Shown here in pieces: positions 26,601-35,714 of a stretch of 64,000 bases of DNA. Made by a program: the position numbers and the translations under genes. The stretch is from Microcoleus sp. EPA2 (GTDB taxonomy: Bacteria; Cyanobacteriota; Cyanobacteriia; Cyanobacteriales; Microcoleaceae): assembly GCA_020882975.1 (NCBI GenBank), contig JAHRFD010000018.1, positions 56,130 to 120,129 on the forward strand. The letters are read 5' to 3'. The number at the start of each line of letters is the position of its first letter. Within the stretch, counting starts at the first letter, position 1. A model generated the notes under the pieces. That model was given only the letters and a program-made list of their open reading frames with translations, was not told the DNA's origin and made no database searches.

Positions 26601-27612
26601 CCACGACAATCAGCCAATCTAAACCTCGATTGTCTTTAAACGGAGTTACTTGAATAAAATTTCGATGGCGATCGACATCAAAACTAAGCTGTTGAGAATT
26701 TTGGATTTTAGCTAAATTACCATAGAATTTTTCTAAATGCTGTGCCGTTTGGCGAATTACTAGATTTTCGCTATCCGCAGCTTTAATCCGCTTGGTTTCT
26801 TTATTTTCTATGACAAATTCAGGAGTATCAGTGGAAGTTGCGATTAACATTCCCGATCGTTCCATCACAAAAGTTTGACCTGACTTGCCAATCTTCAGGC
26901 TGACCAGAAATTCTTTAATTCTCGAAAATAATAAATCACTGCCAGCTACTCCTAATAACTTGTCATTTTTATCGTAGATTGGTAAGGCTGCGGTAATTGC
27001 TAACTCTTTAGTTAAAAAATCTGTATAAATCGTACTCCAAATTGGTTTTTTAGCAGCGGCTGCGGCTATATACCAAGGTCTAATTCGGGGGTCATAAACT
27101 CCGGAGGAAATTTCCACTAACTTGACACGGTTGCCTTTAGAGTCAGCAGTGTATCGAGACAATTTATTGCCTGTCGAACTATCAGCAGCGGAGATGAGAG
27201 TCCGATCTTCTGTACGAATGGCTCCTGAGTGTTCGCCATTTTCTTTGCCTACATAAATGATGCTGATCGAATCAAAATATTGAATTTGTTCTAGGAAATG
27301 AAGTTCGAGTTTTTGTTTGTCTTCTAGATTCAATTGGCCCAATTTTAGGCCTTGAACGTTGAGGTGATTCACAATATGAGGAATTGACATATAATTTTCA
27401 ATGCGGTCTTTAATGCGATCGGTAATTTCGCGTCGCAACTGAGTAGCCACATCATTAACTGCGCGCTGTCCGTTTTGAAATGACAGCCAACCGACAACTC
27501 CGACAGTGCCGACAATTTGCACTAAAAAAGGAACGACCAGGACTGTTTGTAAGGGAGCTTTACCGATTATTTTAGTAACTAACCGATTGAGTTGTTTAGG
27601 AAACATATTCAT
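23668..27612 (-). CDS. Membrane hybrid histidine kinase dCache-HAMP-PAS3-HisKA-HATPase-REC
   Basis: A 1314-residue sensor: first membrane helix about residues 20-45, periplasmic dCache domain about 50-335 (SSGVYDPRIRPWYIAAA, AALPIYDKNDKLLGVAGSDL), second helix about 348-375, HAMP, three PAS/PAC domains (about 435-820), HisKA with FLANMSHELRSPLNAVIGFA, HATPase ending GTGLGLAISRQF, receiver (LLIVDDKPLNRQ, LIWMDMRMPVMDGYEA) and a 70-residue helical tail like that of the 879-residue kinase. dCache domains bind small molecules such as amino acids. As the only membrane sensor of the five-gene unit and its first gene, it may supply the input. Ligand unknown. Confidence 0.9.
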   Translation of the reverse strand: MNMFPKQLNRLVTKIIGKAPLQTVLVVPFLVQIVGTVGVVGWLSFQNGQRAVNDVATQLRREITDRIKDRIENYMSIPHIVNHLNVQGLKLGQLNLEDKQKLELHFLEQIQYFDSISIIYVGKENGEHSGAIRTEDRTLISAADSSTGNKLSRYTADSKGNRVKLVEISSGVYDPRIRPWYIAAAAAKKPIWSTIYTDFLTKELAITAALPIYDKNDKLLGVAGSDLLFSRIKEFLVSLKIGKSGQTFVMERSGMLIATSTDTPEFVIENKETKRIKAADSENLVIRQTAQHLEKFYGNLAKIQNSQQLSFDVDRHRNFIQVTPFKDNRGLDWLIVVVVPESDFMEQIDANTHITVLLSLAALLLATILGILTAKWVVKPIFRLNEAAKALANNEWDTKLINNRQDELGELADSFNSMAEQLQHSFTSLGESENRVKQFLDAIPLGVFIVDDVGNPYYINPIGKKLIGQGIIASNAENLRESYRIYLAGTEQLYPAERDPILNALQGKTVTVDDIEVSLGDKTVPLQIWGTPIYGSQGNIIYGMCAFQDISERKQAEKILIQYNQNLETKVAERTAELAKAEEKFSKAFRLSPNAITLTRISDGRHIEVNESFCRMMGYSHAEIIGKTAVELNFWATLAERDRMIQMLKNKTAIHNYELKFRNKSGTERAALLSIETIDIEGEACFLSISSDITDRQQAEAALREAEEKYRNIYENALSGIFQTTMDGKYISANPALAHIYGYESTAELIAGQPNLHNQLYVNPKRHDEFVELINKYGIISNFESQIYKKDGSIIWISENSRAVYDDQNNLLYYEGFIKDITASKQSEIEMQRAKEAAEAANKAKSIFLANMSHELRSPLNAVIGFAQVMIRSKTLSPENQEDVGIILRSGEHLLSLINQVLDLSKIEAGRTTINEKNFDLFRLLDDLEDMFALKAEEKSLQLLFDRDSKVPHYICTDEVKLRQVLINLLNNAIKFTAQGGVSLQVKGAQKAYNNSDKQPGRYSIHFEVQDTGAGIAPDEINQLFEAFIQTKTGKDSQEGTGLGLAISRQFVQLMGGDITVSSEVGKGAVFQFDIQVHLVEAADIESKKNQLRVVALEPNQPRYRLLIVDDKPLNRQLLIKLLSPLGFELREANNGQEAVDICALWEPHLIWMDMRMPVMDGYEATKQIKTTTQGQAAAIIALTASVLEEERAVILSAGCDDFMRKPFREEDIFMAISKHLGVRYIYEDPAAASVVGSGDDRQEVMTSGAIASLPAEWVAAFKQNILSVDMEAIAFSIEQIRTVNSSLADSLQDSINNFEYETILSLITNSEDN

Positions 27613-28129
27613 CCTAAATTTTATTGGTATTTAGTAAGTGAAAATAAACTAGGTGATTAAACATGAAGCATTCAGGAAAAAAACTGAAGGAAGATGGAAG
27701 ATGGAAAAGTAGCTATAGTCATAGTTTCCGCGATCGAGAGTGTCCTAAGCATTTTGGCTGTTACTATATTTGCTGTGGGTGTTTGTTGAAAATAGCAAGT
27801 TACTGGTTATTGTAAAGGGTATCAATTTTAATGGCAACAGCGTATTTATACGGATGAGTTTTCCCGAACTACTGAGATAAATGATTAGGTACGATCGCCC
27901 TGAGTCCCTTCAAAAATTGTGAGTGACAGTAACCCACCCCAAAAAAATCGAATACCCCTATCCCTCCACCACTGTAAGAAGCTGGGGTTCTAACAGAAGA
28001 GTCAAGTCAGCAAGGCTAAGCTGTACTTGAGCGTCTACAACCTATGCTAGCGCCTCAAGTATGTGTATAGGGAATTTTGTGAATAAATTAAGATCGATCG
28101 CCCACACCCTTTCGCCAAACCACTGAGAT
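27613..28129. other. 517-bp intergenic region upstream of the signalling unit
   Basis: No coding frame of credible composition. It must hold the promoter for the 1314-residue kinase operon. A hairpin acttgag...ctcaagt (about 28024-28060) lies about 70 bp after the 3' end of the GHL10 gene (minus strand) and could end that transcript. Confidence 0.55.
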
Positions 28130-30925
28130 TTACCCGCGATTCAACTCTACCCTTTCGCCATAACGCAATAACATCTCCAAACTATCCAAACGATTTTGCC
28201 AAGTTTGAACTTGATAGTTATTTTCGGCAGAATGCAGGCGCATGGAAGATTGAAATTGAGATGAAAAACTCGCCAGCAATCTTTTAGCAATCGTTAAATT
28301 TTCGGGAGTGGGAGTGGCGGCTAGTTTGTTCAAAGCTTCGGCTAATTCTGTCGATCGACTTTGCAACACTTTCAATTCCGATTCCGACATCCGCAACTGA
28401 TTGTTAGCCAACAAAAAACTCCATTCTTGTTTGAGCGCAGTATACCGCGAAACCGCTGCGGCAAAAGGCTGGCGATAAGGAATCGGTTCCTGGGCTGAAG
28501 TCGTTAGCGCAGCCCTAGTAGACGATCGCCCTCCCCGCCCTTGAGTACGATTAAAAAATGCCTGCATCCCGCTGCTAATACTTTCGGCAGCAAAAATGGC
28601 ATAACCCCCTGTCGGTAAATCCCGCAAAGCCTGAATTTGGTCGATCGCCACCACTTCCGGGAGAGTCAACAACTTAACCGACGGAGAAATCAAAGCCGAA
28701 CCGAGCATTTGTTCCTTAGCCAAAGGCTCAGTAATGCGTTGAAGTCGATTAGTATCCAAAGCATAAGTCATGGGTACAATCAAATCCACAATCCCCTGAC
28801 GAGCCCAAACTTCCCAATTCTGCTGAATTTTGTAAATCCGTTGACTAGGAGGGTGCGGAAACACAGCCACCGACAAAATTGTCCGCGGATAATTGCGTCG
28901 CAACAACTGAGAAACTTCGCTGACAAAACTATTAATTTGATTAGTTTTAAACTCAACCCACTGCCGCCATAAATTACCATCATTAGGCGAAATCCTGATC
29001 GGATCGACCCCGGTTAATTGCTGAAACTGCTGCCTCGCCGCCGCACCATAACCATAGGTAAAACCCGCATTATCATCTTGAAAAGGATAGCGAATGTAGT
29101 CAAGTTGCAGTCCATCAACTTGGTAGCGGCTGGCAATTTCGTTAACTATTCGGAGTAAATAACTACGGGCTTCTTTATTAGCAGGATCGAGATAAAATTT
29201 ACCATCATTAATATGTTGTATGCGTCCTTTGTTGTCAATATTTGCCCAATTTGGATAAGCAGAAAGCACCGAACCGGGATAGGAACTAGGCTTGCCAATC
29301 AGAGTATTGTGGCGTTTATTTCCCGTGGCAAAAGTCCAAATCCAAGCGTGCAATTCCATACCTCGCTCGTGGGCTAACTTCACCCCAGATTCTAGGGGGT
29401 CCCAGCCCAGGGTGAGGGGGTTTTGTTGGGGTGCAACTTGACTGGGATAAATGGGATATCCGGCATTTAAAGTTTCAAAGAAAACGGTATTGATACCAGC
29501 GGCGGCGAGGCGATCGAACACTGCTGCTAAACCTTGTTCCGATCGAGCAGCCACAATCGTACCGCGATCGAGCCAAACAGCCCGAATTTCCGAACCCACT
29601 CGCTGTCCTTCCTGGGGATAATTTTGCCACAGCAACTGTCGGGCTTCCACCCACTGCTTTCTGGCCTCCGCGTACTTTTGCTCAGCCAGGAGTGTATCGA
29701 AACTTTGCAACACCTGGCGGGCACTGGCGATCGCCCTGGCTGTTCCCGCTAGCATCATCGGCGGGCGACTAGCAGCCTGGACTCCACCACTATTGCTTCC
29801 GGCCACCAGTTGAGCAGTATTGACAGCATTCAGATTCACCGCAGTATTCGCTGAATTAGCTGCTGTTAAGGCACTTTCAAACCTACCGAGGAGGTTAGTC
29901 AATTCTTGGCGCATTAAGTAGGCTTCAATGCTGACGATCGGCGCTGAGGAATTTATCTGCACATCCAAGCCCGCCGGTGCCGACTGATCTGAAGGGTCTG
30001 TAAAAGTTGTAGGTACCGGTTCGGGAAGGGGGAGAGAGGGAGAAAGTCTGCTCAGTGGGGTATTACGCGGACTTGGAGGGGTGTTTCTAGGAGTTCTGGA
30101 GGGGGGATTTGGGGATCGGGGTCTGGGGGGTGCGATCGCCGTTTGCGGTGGTATGGGGGAACCGACAGTGCCTCCCCAACGGGCGATCGAGGCCCGCAGC
30201 CAAGCCGTGTCTACCTTTGCCGAACCGTCGCTACCCCAGCGCCAGCCGAGATAGGTAGCGCGATCGGTAGCGATCGCGGCTGAAGAACCAGAACTATCCT
30301 TCCACGTAGCAATAGTTTGACTATTAGCATCAGCCGGAATCAAGACACCGCCTTGAACCAAGATATTTTTCTGTTCCACCGGCACCCAATTGCTAGAAGT
30401 AGTGCAAGCCAGATCTCGACAGCGGCTGCGGGGTTGAGGAGTCGCGGGCTGGGTTAACGGAAAAGCCCAATAGGCCCCAAGGAGCGATCGTAAAGATTGA
30501 CGCACCAAAGCCTGGGAACTGCGCCCCACAGGCCCGGAAGCAATCAATCTACCACCTTGTTTTGCCCAAGATTCTAAAACTTTAAGTTGGGCTGGACTCA
30601 CCGTTTCAATATTCGGTAAAAACAGGACATTAACCCCAGCCAAATCTCCGACACTTTTGATTTCTTCGAGATTAATTGGTTTGTAAGCAATACCACTGTC
30701 CCAGAGTCGCGTGGTAATCTTGAGCCAGTCCGGGGAATTTTCGGAACTGCGAACTACACCCAACAGCACTTGGGCAAAACTGGGAGAGGGAAACCAAAGC
30801 GAGAGATTGAATAAACTAATCGCGAGAGTCCCAATTAATACCCTTTGCAAGAAAGTGAAAAAGCGAATTGTTTGAGCCTGGGAGCAGGCTACAGGAATTA
30901 GATCGGGCTTTTTGATTTGTTGCAT
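28130..30925 (-). CDS. GHL10 glycoside-hydrolase-like exported protein
   Basis: A 931-residue protein with an N-terminal signal (hydrophobic about 30-50, ending SFAQV). Residues about 50-250 resemble a type 1 glutamine amidotransferase-like or DUF4350-type domain (VNVLFLPNIETVSPAQL). A proline/serine-rich linker (about 265-320) follows. The GHL10 (PF02638) barrel covers about 445-770: EIRAVWLDRGTIVAARSEQ, GINTVFFETLNAGYPIYP, LHAWIWTFATGNKRHN, DGLQLDYIRYPFQDD with the likely catalytic acids. A helical tail ends the chain. Probable role: periplasmic or cell-wall glycan processing. Substrate unknown. Confidence 0.85.
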   Translation of the reverse strand: MQQIKKPDLIPVACSQAQTIRFFTFLQRVLIGTLAISLFNLSLWFPSPSFAQVLLGVVRSSENSPDWLKITTRLWDSGIAYKPINLEEIKSVGDLAGVNVLFLPNIETVSPAQLKVLESWAKQGGRLIASGPVGRSSQALVRQSLRSLLGAYWAFPLTQPATPQPRSRCRDLACTTSSNWVPVEQKNILVQGGVLIPADANSQTIATWKDSSGSSAAIATDRATYLGWRWGSDGSAKVDTAWLRASIARWGGTVGSPIPPQTAIAPPRPRSPNPPSRTPRNTPPSPRNTPLSRLSPSLPLPEPVPTTFTDPSDQSAPAGLDVQINSSAPIVSIEAYLMRQELTNLLGRFESALTAANSANTAVNLNAVNTAQLVAGSNSGGVQAASRPPMMLAGTARAIASARQVLQSFDTLLAEQKYAEARKQWVEARQLLWQNYPQEGQRVGSEIRAVWLDRGTIVAARSEQGLAAVFDRLAAAGINTVFFETLNAGYPIYPSQVAPQQNPLTLGWDPLESGVKLAHERGMELHAWIWTFATGNKRHNTLIGKPSSYPGSVLSAYPNWANIDNKGRIQHINDGKFYLDPANKEARSYLLRIVNEIASRYQVDGLQLDYIRYPFQDDNAGFTYGYGAAARQQFQQLTGVDPIRISPNDGNLWRQWVEFKTNQINSFVSEVSQLLRRNYPRTILSVAVFPHPPSQRIYKIQQNWEVWARQGIVDLIVPMTYALDTNRLQRITEPLAKEQMLGSALISPSVKLLTLPEVVAIDQIQALRDLPTGGYAIFAAESISSGMQAFFNRTQGRGGRSSTRAALTTSAQEPIPYRQPFAAAVSRYTALKQEWSFLLANNQLRMSESELKVLQSRSTELAEALNKLAATPTPENLTIAKRLLASFSSQFQSSMRLHSAENNYQVQTWQNRLDSLEMLLRYGERVELNRG

Positions 30926-31192
30926 TAATCTTCTGAACTACCCACCACACCAGTCGATCGATTTAAGATTTGAGATTGTAGATTTTAGATTAAAATCTGC
31001 GTTCAACTGTCCTATCGTTTCCGGTTGTATCTGAATGATTTTAACCACAGAGAACACAGAGGACACAGAGTCCGATAATAGAGCTCTGAATAATTCAGAT
31101 TACCGGATTTGATATCAACTATCAACTGTCAACAGCTAACTGCCTACCCCTTCGCGAAGTCGAAGGATCGACAGCCAACTGTTAACTATTAT

Positions 31193-33931
31193 TCAATTAA
31201 CAGCTTCATTCACCGGGAAACGATCGATTAACTGCATCGCCCGACAAGCATTCCGTCGCAAAGCATCAGATACGTGAGGAACATGAGGAATCTGAGACAA
31301 GAAATCCAAAGTCCGGCGCAAAATCCGCACCACATCCCCCTCATCCAAACTCGTATGACTGACCAATTCCAGCCATTCCACGCCCAGGGCCCACTGCTCC
31401 ACCAAAGTCACCATATCTCGTTCCAGCCAAATCGGGATCGCAGCTTCATGTCGGTACTGCACTTGAAACAGCCTGCGTCGTAAGCCTTTTTGGAGATTGT
31501 CCAAAGGTGCTAAAACCTCTGGAGATAGCGAATAGTGAGTCCAACTATCGGGCCTGGAAACCTCTGTCACCAAAGCTGCACAAGCAGCCGCTAGGTGGTG
31601 GGGGTCTAGTTCATCAAATTCCGCCGACATCAGGGACAAACCCAACCAGAGTTCATTATCCCCACGAATGGCAGCGCAAGCCTGACCCAATTCTGTAGGA
31701 ACTAATCTTTCCCAGGTATCAGCCCCCTCAACATTGAGAGAAACTACCCTTTCCAAGCACCCGAAAGTGAGCAAAATGTCAATTAAGTTGATAAATTCTT
31801 CCCAGTAGCGGGCTCGTTGTTTTTCTAAGTCCTGCAAGCCTCTGCGTATTTCCTTTTGCAACTCTATCCTGCGTCGCTGGCGTTTGAGCAAAGTACCCGG
31901 ATTGCCCCATTCTAAAACAGGGTGAATTTCTAGCTTAGCTTCAAGGGCTGCGATTTTTTGTAGTTGATCTTGAGTCTCGGTAGTCGGTTCCAGTGTCGGC
32001 AATTCTGGGATTGATTGGGCGATAACAAGAGTTTCCTCAGTGCCCAAACGACACTGGCCCAGTCTCAGGGGCATTTCCGAGGGCGGGTTCATGGTATCGG
32101 CAACGCTCAAACGGGGTAATTGAGCATGAAGGCTAGCGACATCGCTAATGGCGACGACATACCAGCGGTTATCTTTGCCCAAACAGACTAAATTTGGAGC
32201 TTGGCCCGAACCTGGGACTTTGGCAACGAGTACAGCGGGTACGGGAGATGTGTGCGATCGTTTAGCAGTAGGAACGTGTTTACCTTTGAGGCTGACAATA
32301 GTTCCGAGTACGGCAAAAGCCACAGCCACTGACATCTCCTTCATCCGAGCTTCTTCAGCTTGCTGCAACAAAGTTTTGAGTAGGCGTTTCTCTTCCTTGA
32401 GTCTGCCCTGCAACTTTTCATAATTGGCCAGTTGTTTTTCCAAGTTAGCCACATCGCCACCAGCAGCCAGAGACTCCTCTAACACCGCCAATTCTGCTTG
32501 CAACCGGTCTACCTCCGCTTGCTGTGGCTGCAAGTACAAGGTAGAAAGATATTGACCAAAACTACGCTCTACGAGTTCTTGAGCTTCTTCGAGAGTGTGA
32601 GTTTGCAATAAATTCAGCACCATGCCGTAGCTGGGCGTAAATTGACTGGCGAGGGGGTCGGCTTTGGCTGTTGCCAAATACGAGGCTTCCTTTGCCCCTT
32701 CAAACCGCGTCTGCACTGCTACTACGTGCCCTAGCTCGTCCATGCCCCGCCGACCTGCTCTACCGGCCATTTGGAGGAATTCCGAAGCATTTAGGAGTCG
32801 GTGTCCCTTGTCGGTGCGCTTGGAAAGGGTGGAAATGACTGTGGTGCGGGCGGGCATATTAATCCCGGCGGCCAGGGTTTCGGTGGCAAATACGACTTTA
32901 ATTAAACCTCTGCCGAAGAGTTCTTCTACTAAGCCTTTCCAAGCGGGTAAAATGCCCGCATGGTGGGCTGCAATGCCTTTTAAAAGTGCTTCTTTTTGGC
33001 CAAAGCGTTCTGCTTCGGGATTCCGTTGTAAAAAGTCGTCAATGATACGTTTGAGTTCGGCGGTTTCGGCTTCGTTGACTAGGGAGAAATTGCCAACTTC
33101 TGCTACGGCTCGATCGCACCCACGGCGACTGAAGATGAAGTAAATTGCTGGTAGCATATCGCGATCGTCCAACCGAGACAAAACATCCCCCAAAGTGGGA
33201 ACGGGGATACTACCTCTTTCTAATTTTTGCTGTTTCTTTTTGGGGATTAAACGGATGTTAGGTTTTTTGCCACTCTCGTCTAGCAGAGGAAATATCCCTT
33301 TTTGATTGGCGAAGTGAAATTGCAGCGGCACGGGGCGAAAGTCGGAGTAAACTAACTCTGTGGGTCCGTGGACTTTGTTAATCCAGTCTGTCAGTTGGGC
33401 GCTGTTAGCAACAGTAGCTGAGAGAGCGAGGAGTTGAATTTCGCTCGAACAGTAGATAATCGACTCTTCCCAAACAGTACCCCGCTGTTTGTCGTTCATG
33501 TAGTGACACTCATCGAGAACTACTGTTTCCACTCCGGTTAAGGAAGTACCCACAGCCCCGATCGGCGTACCATAGAGCATATTGCGAAAAATTTCGGTAG
33601 TCATCACCAAAATTGGAGCATCCCGATTAACGGAGATGTCCCCCGTCAGTAAGCCCACCATCTCAGTGCCAAATTGCTGGCGGAAGTCGCGCAGTTTTTG
33701 GTTGGAAAGGGCTTTGAGGGGAGTGGTGTAGAAGACGCGACGCCCCCGTAAGAGGGCTTGGTGGATGGCGTATTCGCCGATTAAAGTTTTCCCGGAGCCT
33801 GTAGGGGCGCAAACGACAACGGATTTGCCTGCATCGAGGGCGGCGATTGCCTCTCTCTGAAAGTTATCTAGCTCGAAGGGGAATATGGTCTTCAGATCCA
33901 GCTCTAGGCGGTTCTGGGTGGTATCAGGCAC
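31193..33931 (-). CDS. Ski2/Mtr4-like DEAD-box RNA helicase
   Basis: A 912-residue superfamily 2 helicase from a GTG start (PDTTQNRLELDLKTIFPFE). Motif I APTGSGKT at 42-49, motif II DECH, motif III LSATVANS, motif VI QMAGRAGRRGMDELG. The middle has a coiled coil and a beta insert; the C terminus (about 730-912) resembles the DSHCT helical domain of Ski2-like proteins. In cyanobacteria such enzymes unwind structured RNA during processing or decay; the cellular target here is inferred. It stands alone between the GHL10 gene and the insertion sequence. Confidence 0.9.
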   Translation of the reverse strand: MPDTTQNRLELDLKTIFPFELDNFQREAIAALDAGKSVVVCAPTGSGKTLIGEYAIHQALLRGRRVFYTTPLKALSNQKLRDFRQQFGTEMVGLLTGDISVNRDAPILVMTTEIFRNMLYGTPIGAVGTSLTGVETVVLDECHYMNDKQRGTVWEESIIYCSSEIQLLALSATVANSAQLTDWINKVHGPTELVYSDFRPVPLQFHFANQKGIFPLLDESGKKPNIRLIPKKKQQKLERGSIPVPTLGDVLSRLDDRDMLPAIYFIFSRRGCDRAVAEVGNFSLVNEAETAELKRIIDDFLQRNPEAERFGQKEALLKGIAAHHAGILPAWKGLVEELFGRGLIKVVFATETLAAGINMPARTTVISTLSKRTDKGHRLLNASEFLQMAGRAGRRGMDELGHVVAVQTRFEGAKEASYLATAKADPLASQFTPSYGMVLNLLQTHTLEEAQELVERSFGQYLSTLYLQPQQAEVDRLQAELAVLEESLAAGGDVANLEKQLANYEKLQGRLKEEKRLLKTLLQQAEEARMKEMSVAVAFAVLGTIVSLKGKHVPTAKRSHTSPVPAVLVAKVPGSGQAPNLVCLGKDNRWYVVAISDVASLHAQLPRLSVADTMNPPSEMPLRLGQCRLGTEETLVIAQSIPELPTLEPTTETQDQLQKIAALEAKLEIHPVLEWGNPGTLLKRQRRRIELQKEIRRGLQDLEKQRARYWEEFINLIDILLTFGCLERVVSLNVEGADTWERLVPTELGQACAAIRGDNELWLGLSLMSAEFDELDPHHLAAACAALVTEVSRPDSWTHYSLSPEVLAPLDNLQKGLRRRLFQVQYRHEAAIPIWLERDMVTLVEQWALGVEWLELVSHTSLDEGDVVRILRRTLDFLSQIPHVPHVSDALRRNACRAMQLIDRFPVNEAVN

Positions 33932-33970
33932 TGGGATTATTATAAGGTTTTAGAGTAGGTGTGCTTCAAT

Positions 33971-33985
33971 CTTGCTTACAGCAAG
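33971..33985 (-). other. Hairpin at the tnpB 3' side (possible transposon right end)
   Basis: Read on the minus strand cttgc pairs with gcaag across a 5-nt loop, 28 bp after the tnpB stop. IS200/IS605-type right ends and TnpB guide-RNA scaffolds carry such hairpins. Exact element ends cannot be fixed here. Confidence 0.4.
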
Positions 33986-34012
33986 GCAGCAGAGGACTAT
34001 GTTGATTATGAA

Positions 34013-35233
34013 CTACCCACCTGCCCGCGCGAGTACGCTATGACGGGGGCTTCCAACTTCAACCGGAATAGCATCTAGCAATACCGAAGTCTTACCAGGT
34101 TGACTTACATTCCGTCCATTGGCAGCAGCACTAGTTCCTAATGCAAGAATCCGCAAGGCTTCATCCCTGATATTCCTGGCCGCATTGATATCTCTATCAT
34201 TGCGACTATGACACTCAGGGCAATCCCAATGACGCAGGTTCAAGGGCATTTCCGATACTTTGTAGAGACAATTATTACAAGTCTTGGAGCTAGGGAAAAA
34301 GCGGTCTATCTCAATGTAGATTTTTCCTAATTTCTCAGCTTTATACTTGAGCATTGTCCCAAACATCCCCCATCCAGCATCACTAATCGCTTTAGCTAGA
34401 CAAGGATTACATACCATGCCTTTGACATTCAGATTTTCTACGGCAATGACTTGGTTTTCGTCCACTATCTTGCGGGATAGTTTGTGTAGAAAATCGACCC
34501 GGACTCTTGGGATTTTTGAATGAACTCTGGCTAATAATCGTTTAGCCTTATATCTTGTCTTACTCCCTTTTTGTTTACGACTTAGTTTTTGTTGCTTACG
34601 CTTTAGATTGCGGCTATGCTTCTTGAGGTGCTTAGGATTCCCATACTTACTACCATCACTGGTTACAACCAAGTCTATCAGACCAACATCTAAACCAATA
34701 GCCTTGCCATTACTATCACTTTCCGGTGTTTTTAGTCCATCGTCAACCAAGATCGAGGCATAGTATTTACCATCAGTATTTTGGGAAATAGTAACGGTTT
34801 TGACAGTGCCATCTAATGTTCTGTGGATTATGCAATGCACCTCGCCAATCATAGGTAATTTGATAGAACTTGTACCTACTTTGACATTCTGAGGATAACT
34901 AATAGACTGTCTACCATGCTTCGACTTGAAGCGAGGAAAACCACCGCGTTTGTCGAAGAAGTTCTTGTAAGCAGTAGACAGGTTTAGTGCGACTACTTGG
35001 AGTGATTGAGAATAAGCATTTGTCAACCAAGGGTACTCTTTTTTGAGATTTGGGAGTAATCCTTGAATTACACTTCTGCTTAACCCTTTGCCCGTATCTT
35101 TATAGGTTTGCTGACACAGATTCAAACTATAATTCCAGAACCAACGACAACAACCGAAAGCACCCGCAAAATACGTCTGCTGCTCGGTGGTCGGATAGAT
35201 TCGGAACTTATAGGCTTGATACATTATCGGCAT
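34013..35233 (-). CDS. tnpB: IS200/IS605-family TnpB (OrfB) RNA-guided nuclease
   Basis: About 406 residues, apparently intact. N-terminal AYKFRIYPTTEQQTYFAGAF, then a RuvC nuclease with the first Asp in AIGLDVGLIDLVV, Glu in VIAVENLNVKGM and last Asp in NDRDINAARNI. The zinc finger has CNNC and CPEC pairs. Starts at ATG 35233 (MPIMYQAY) or 35224; longer frames look non-coding. No tnpA transposase lies next to it, so mobility would depend on one elsewhere. TnpB proteins are guided by an RNA made from the element's right end and help retain the element. Moderate-copy insertion is typical for this lineage. Confidence 0.9.
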   Translation of the reverse strand: MPIMYQAYKFRIYPTTEQQTYFAGAFGCCRWFWNYSLNLCQQTYKDTGKGLSRSVIQGLLPNLKKEYPWLTNAYSQSLQVVALNLSTAYKNFFDKRGGFPRFKSKHGRQSISYPQNVKVGTSSIKLPMIGEVHCIIHRTLDGTVKTVTISQNTDGKYYASILVDDGLKTPESDSNGKAIGLDVGLIDLVVTSDGSKYGNPKHLKKHSRNLKRKQQKLSRKQKGSKTRYKAKRLLARVHSKIPRVRVDFLHKLSRKIVDENQVIAVENLNVKGMVCNPCLAKAISDAGWGMFGTMLKYKAEKLGKIYIEIDRFFPSSKTCNNCLYKVSEMPLNLRHWDCPECHSRNDRDINAARNIRDEALRILALGTSAAANGRNVSQPGKTSVLLDAIPVEVGSPRHSVLARAGG

Positions 35234-35714
35234 CGGCGATCGGCTTCTCTGGTAAGATTGTATCAAGGATAATAGAAAAATGCAAAAAATTTGTTCGCTT
35301 CCTCATGCACCGCTCATCTACTGCTGGCTGCGCATCACATATAGTGAGCGGCGCAATCGTCTTCTCACGAGCCGCCCGTCCCACCGAAGACACTGAGTAC
35401 ACCTATAGCGGGGGAATTCCCGTCTGTCTAGTTAAACCTTCTCTAGCAAATCGGCTATGTAAACTAGCCACCGCTCATCGCTAGCCGATAGAGCGCTTGC
35501 TTCCAGTGTCTATTTAAACAAGGCAGAAGTCACCCACCCGTGCCCCCCGCTGCACGCTACCCCCCCCCTGCCCCCCAAGGGGGGATGAAGGATGGCGGGA
35601 AATTCTGGAAGCAAAAAGTCAGGAATAAACTATGCCCAATTCCCAATTCCCAATTCCCGATTCCCAATTCCCGATTCCCGATTCCCGATTCCCACTTTTC
35701 TCCTCTGGTTGTCT
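35234..35714. other. Non-coding gap with hairpins and heptamer repeats
   Basis: The part near tnpB probably holds its left end; an 8-bp inverted repeat (atcggcta at 35450-35457, tagccgat at 35482-35489) and a nearby ccgctcat direct repeat (about 35311 and 35471) are visible. From 35635 to 35693 is a heptamer array. No gene with plausible composition is present. Confidence 0.55.
35635..35693. repeat. Tandem heptamer array (attccca / attcccg)
   Basis: About eight units of cccaatt or cccgatt, ending 21 bp before the true start of the next gene. The frame runs through it and falsely extends that gene by 41 residues of repeated FPIPNSR-type peptide. Confidence 0.9.

Noticed and set aside
34013..35540. 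Complete IS605 with tnpA
   Set aside because: No Y1 transposase frame with the HUH motif is present upstream of tnpB.
35592..35714. N-terminal extension of the aspartoacylase-like gene
   Set aside because: The extension is coded by heptamer repeats; ATG 35715 starts the family-like sequence.
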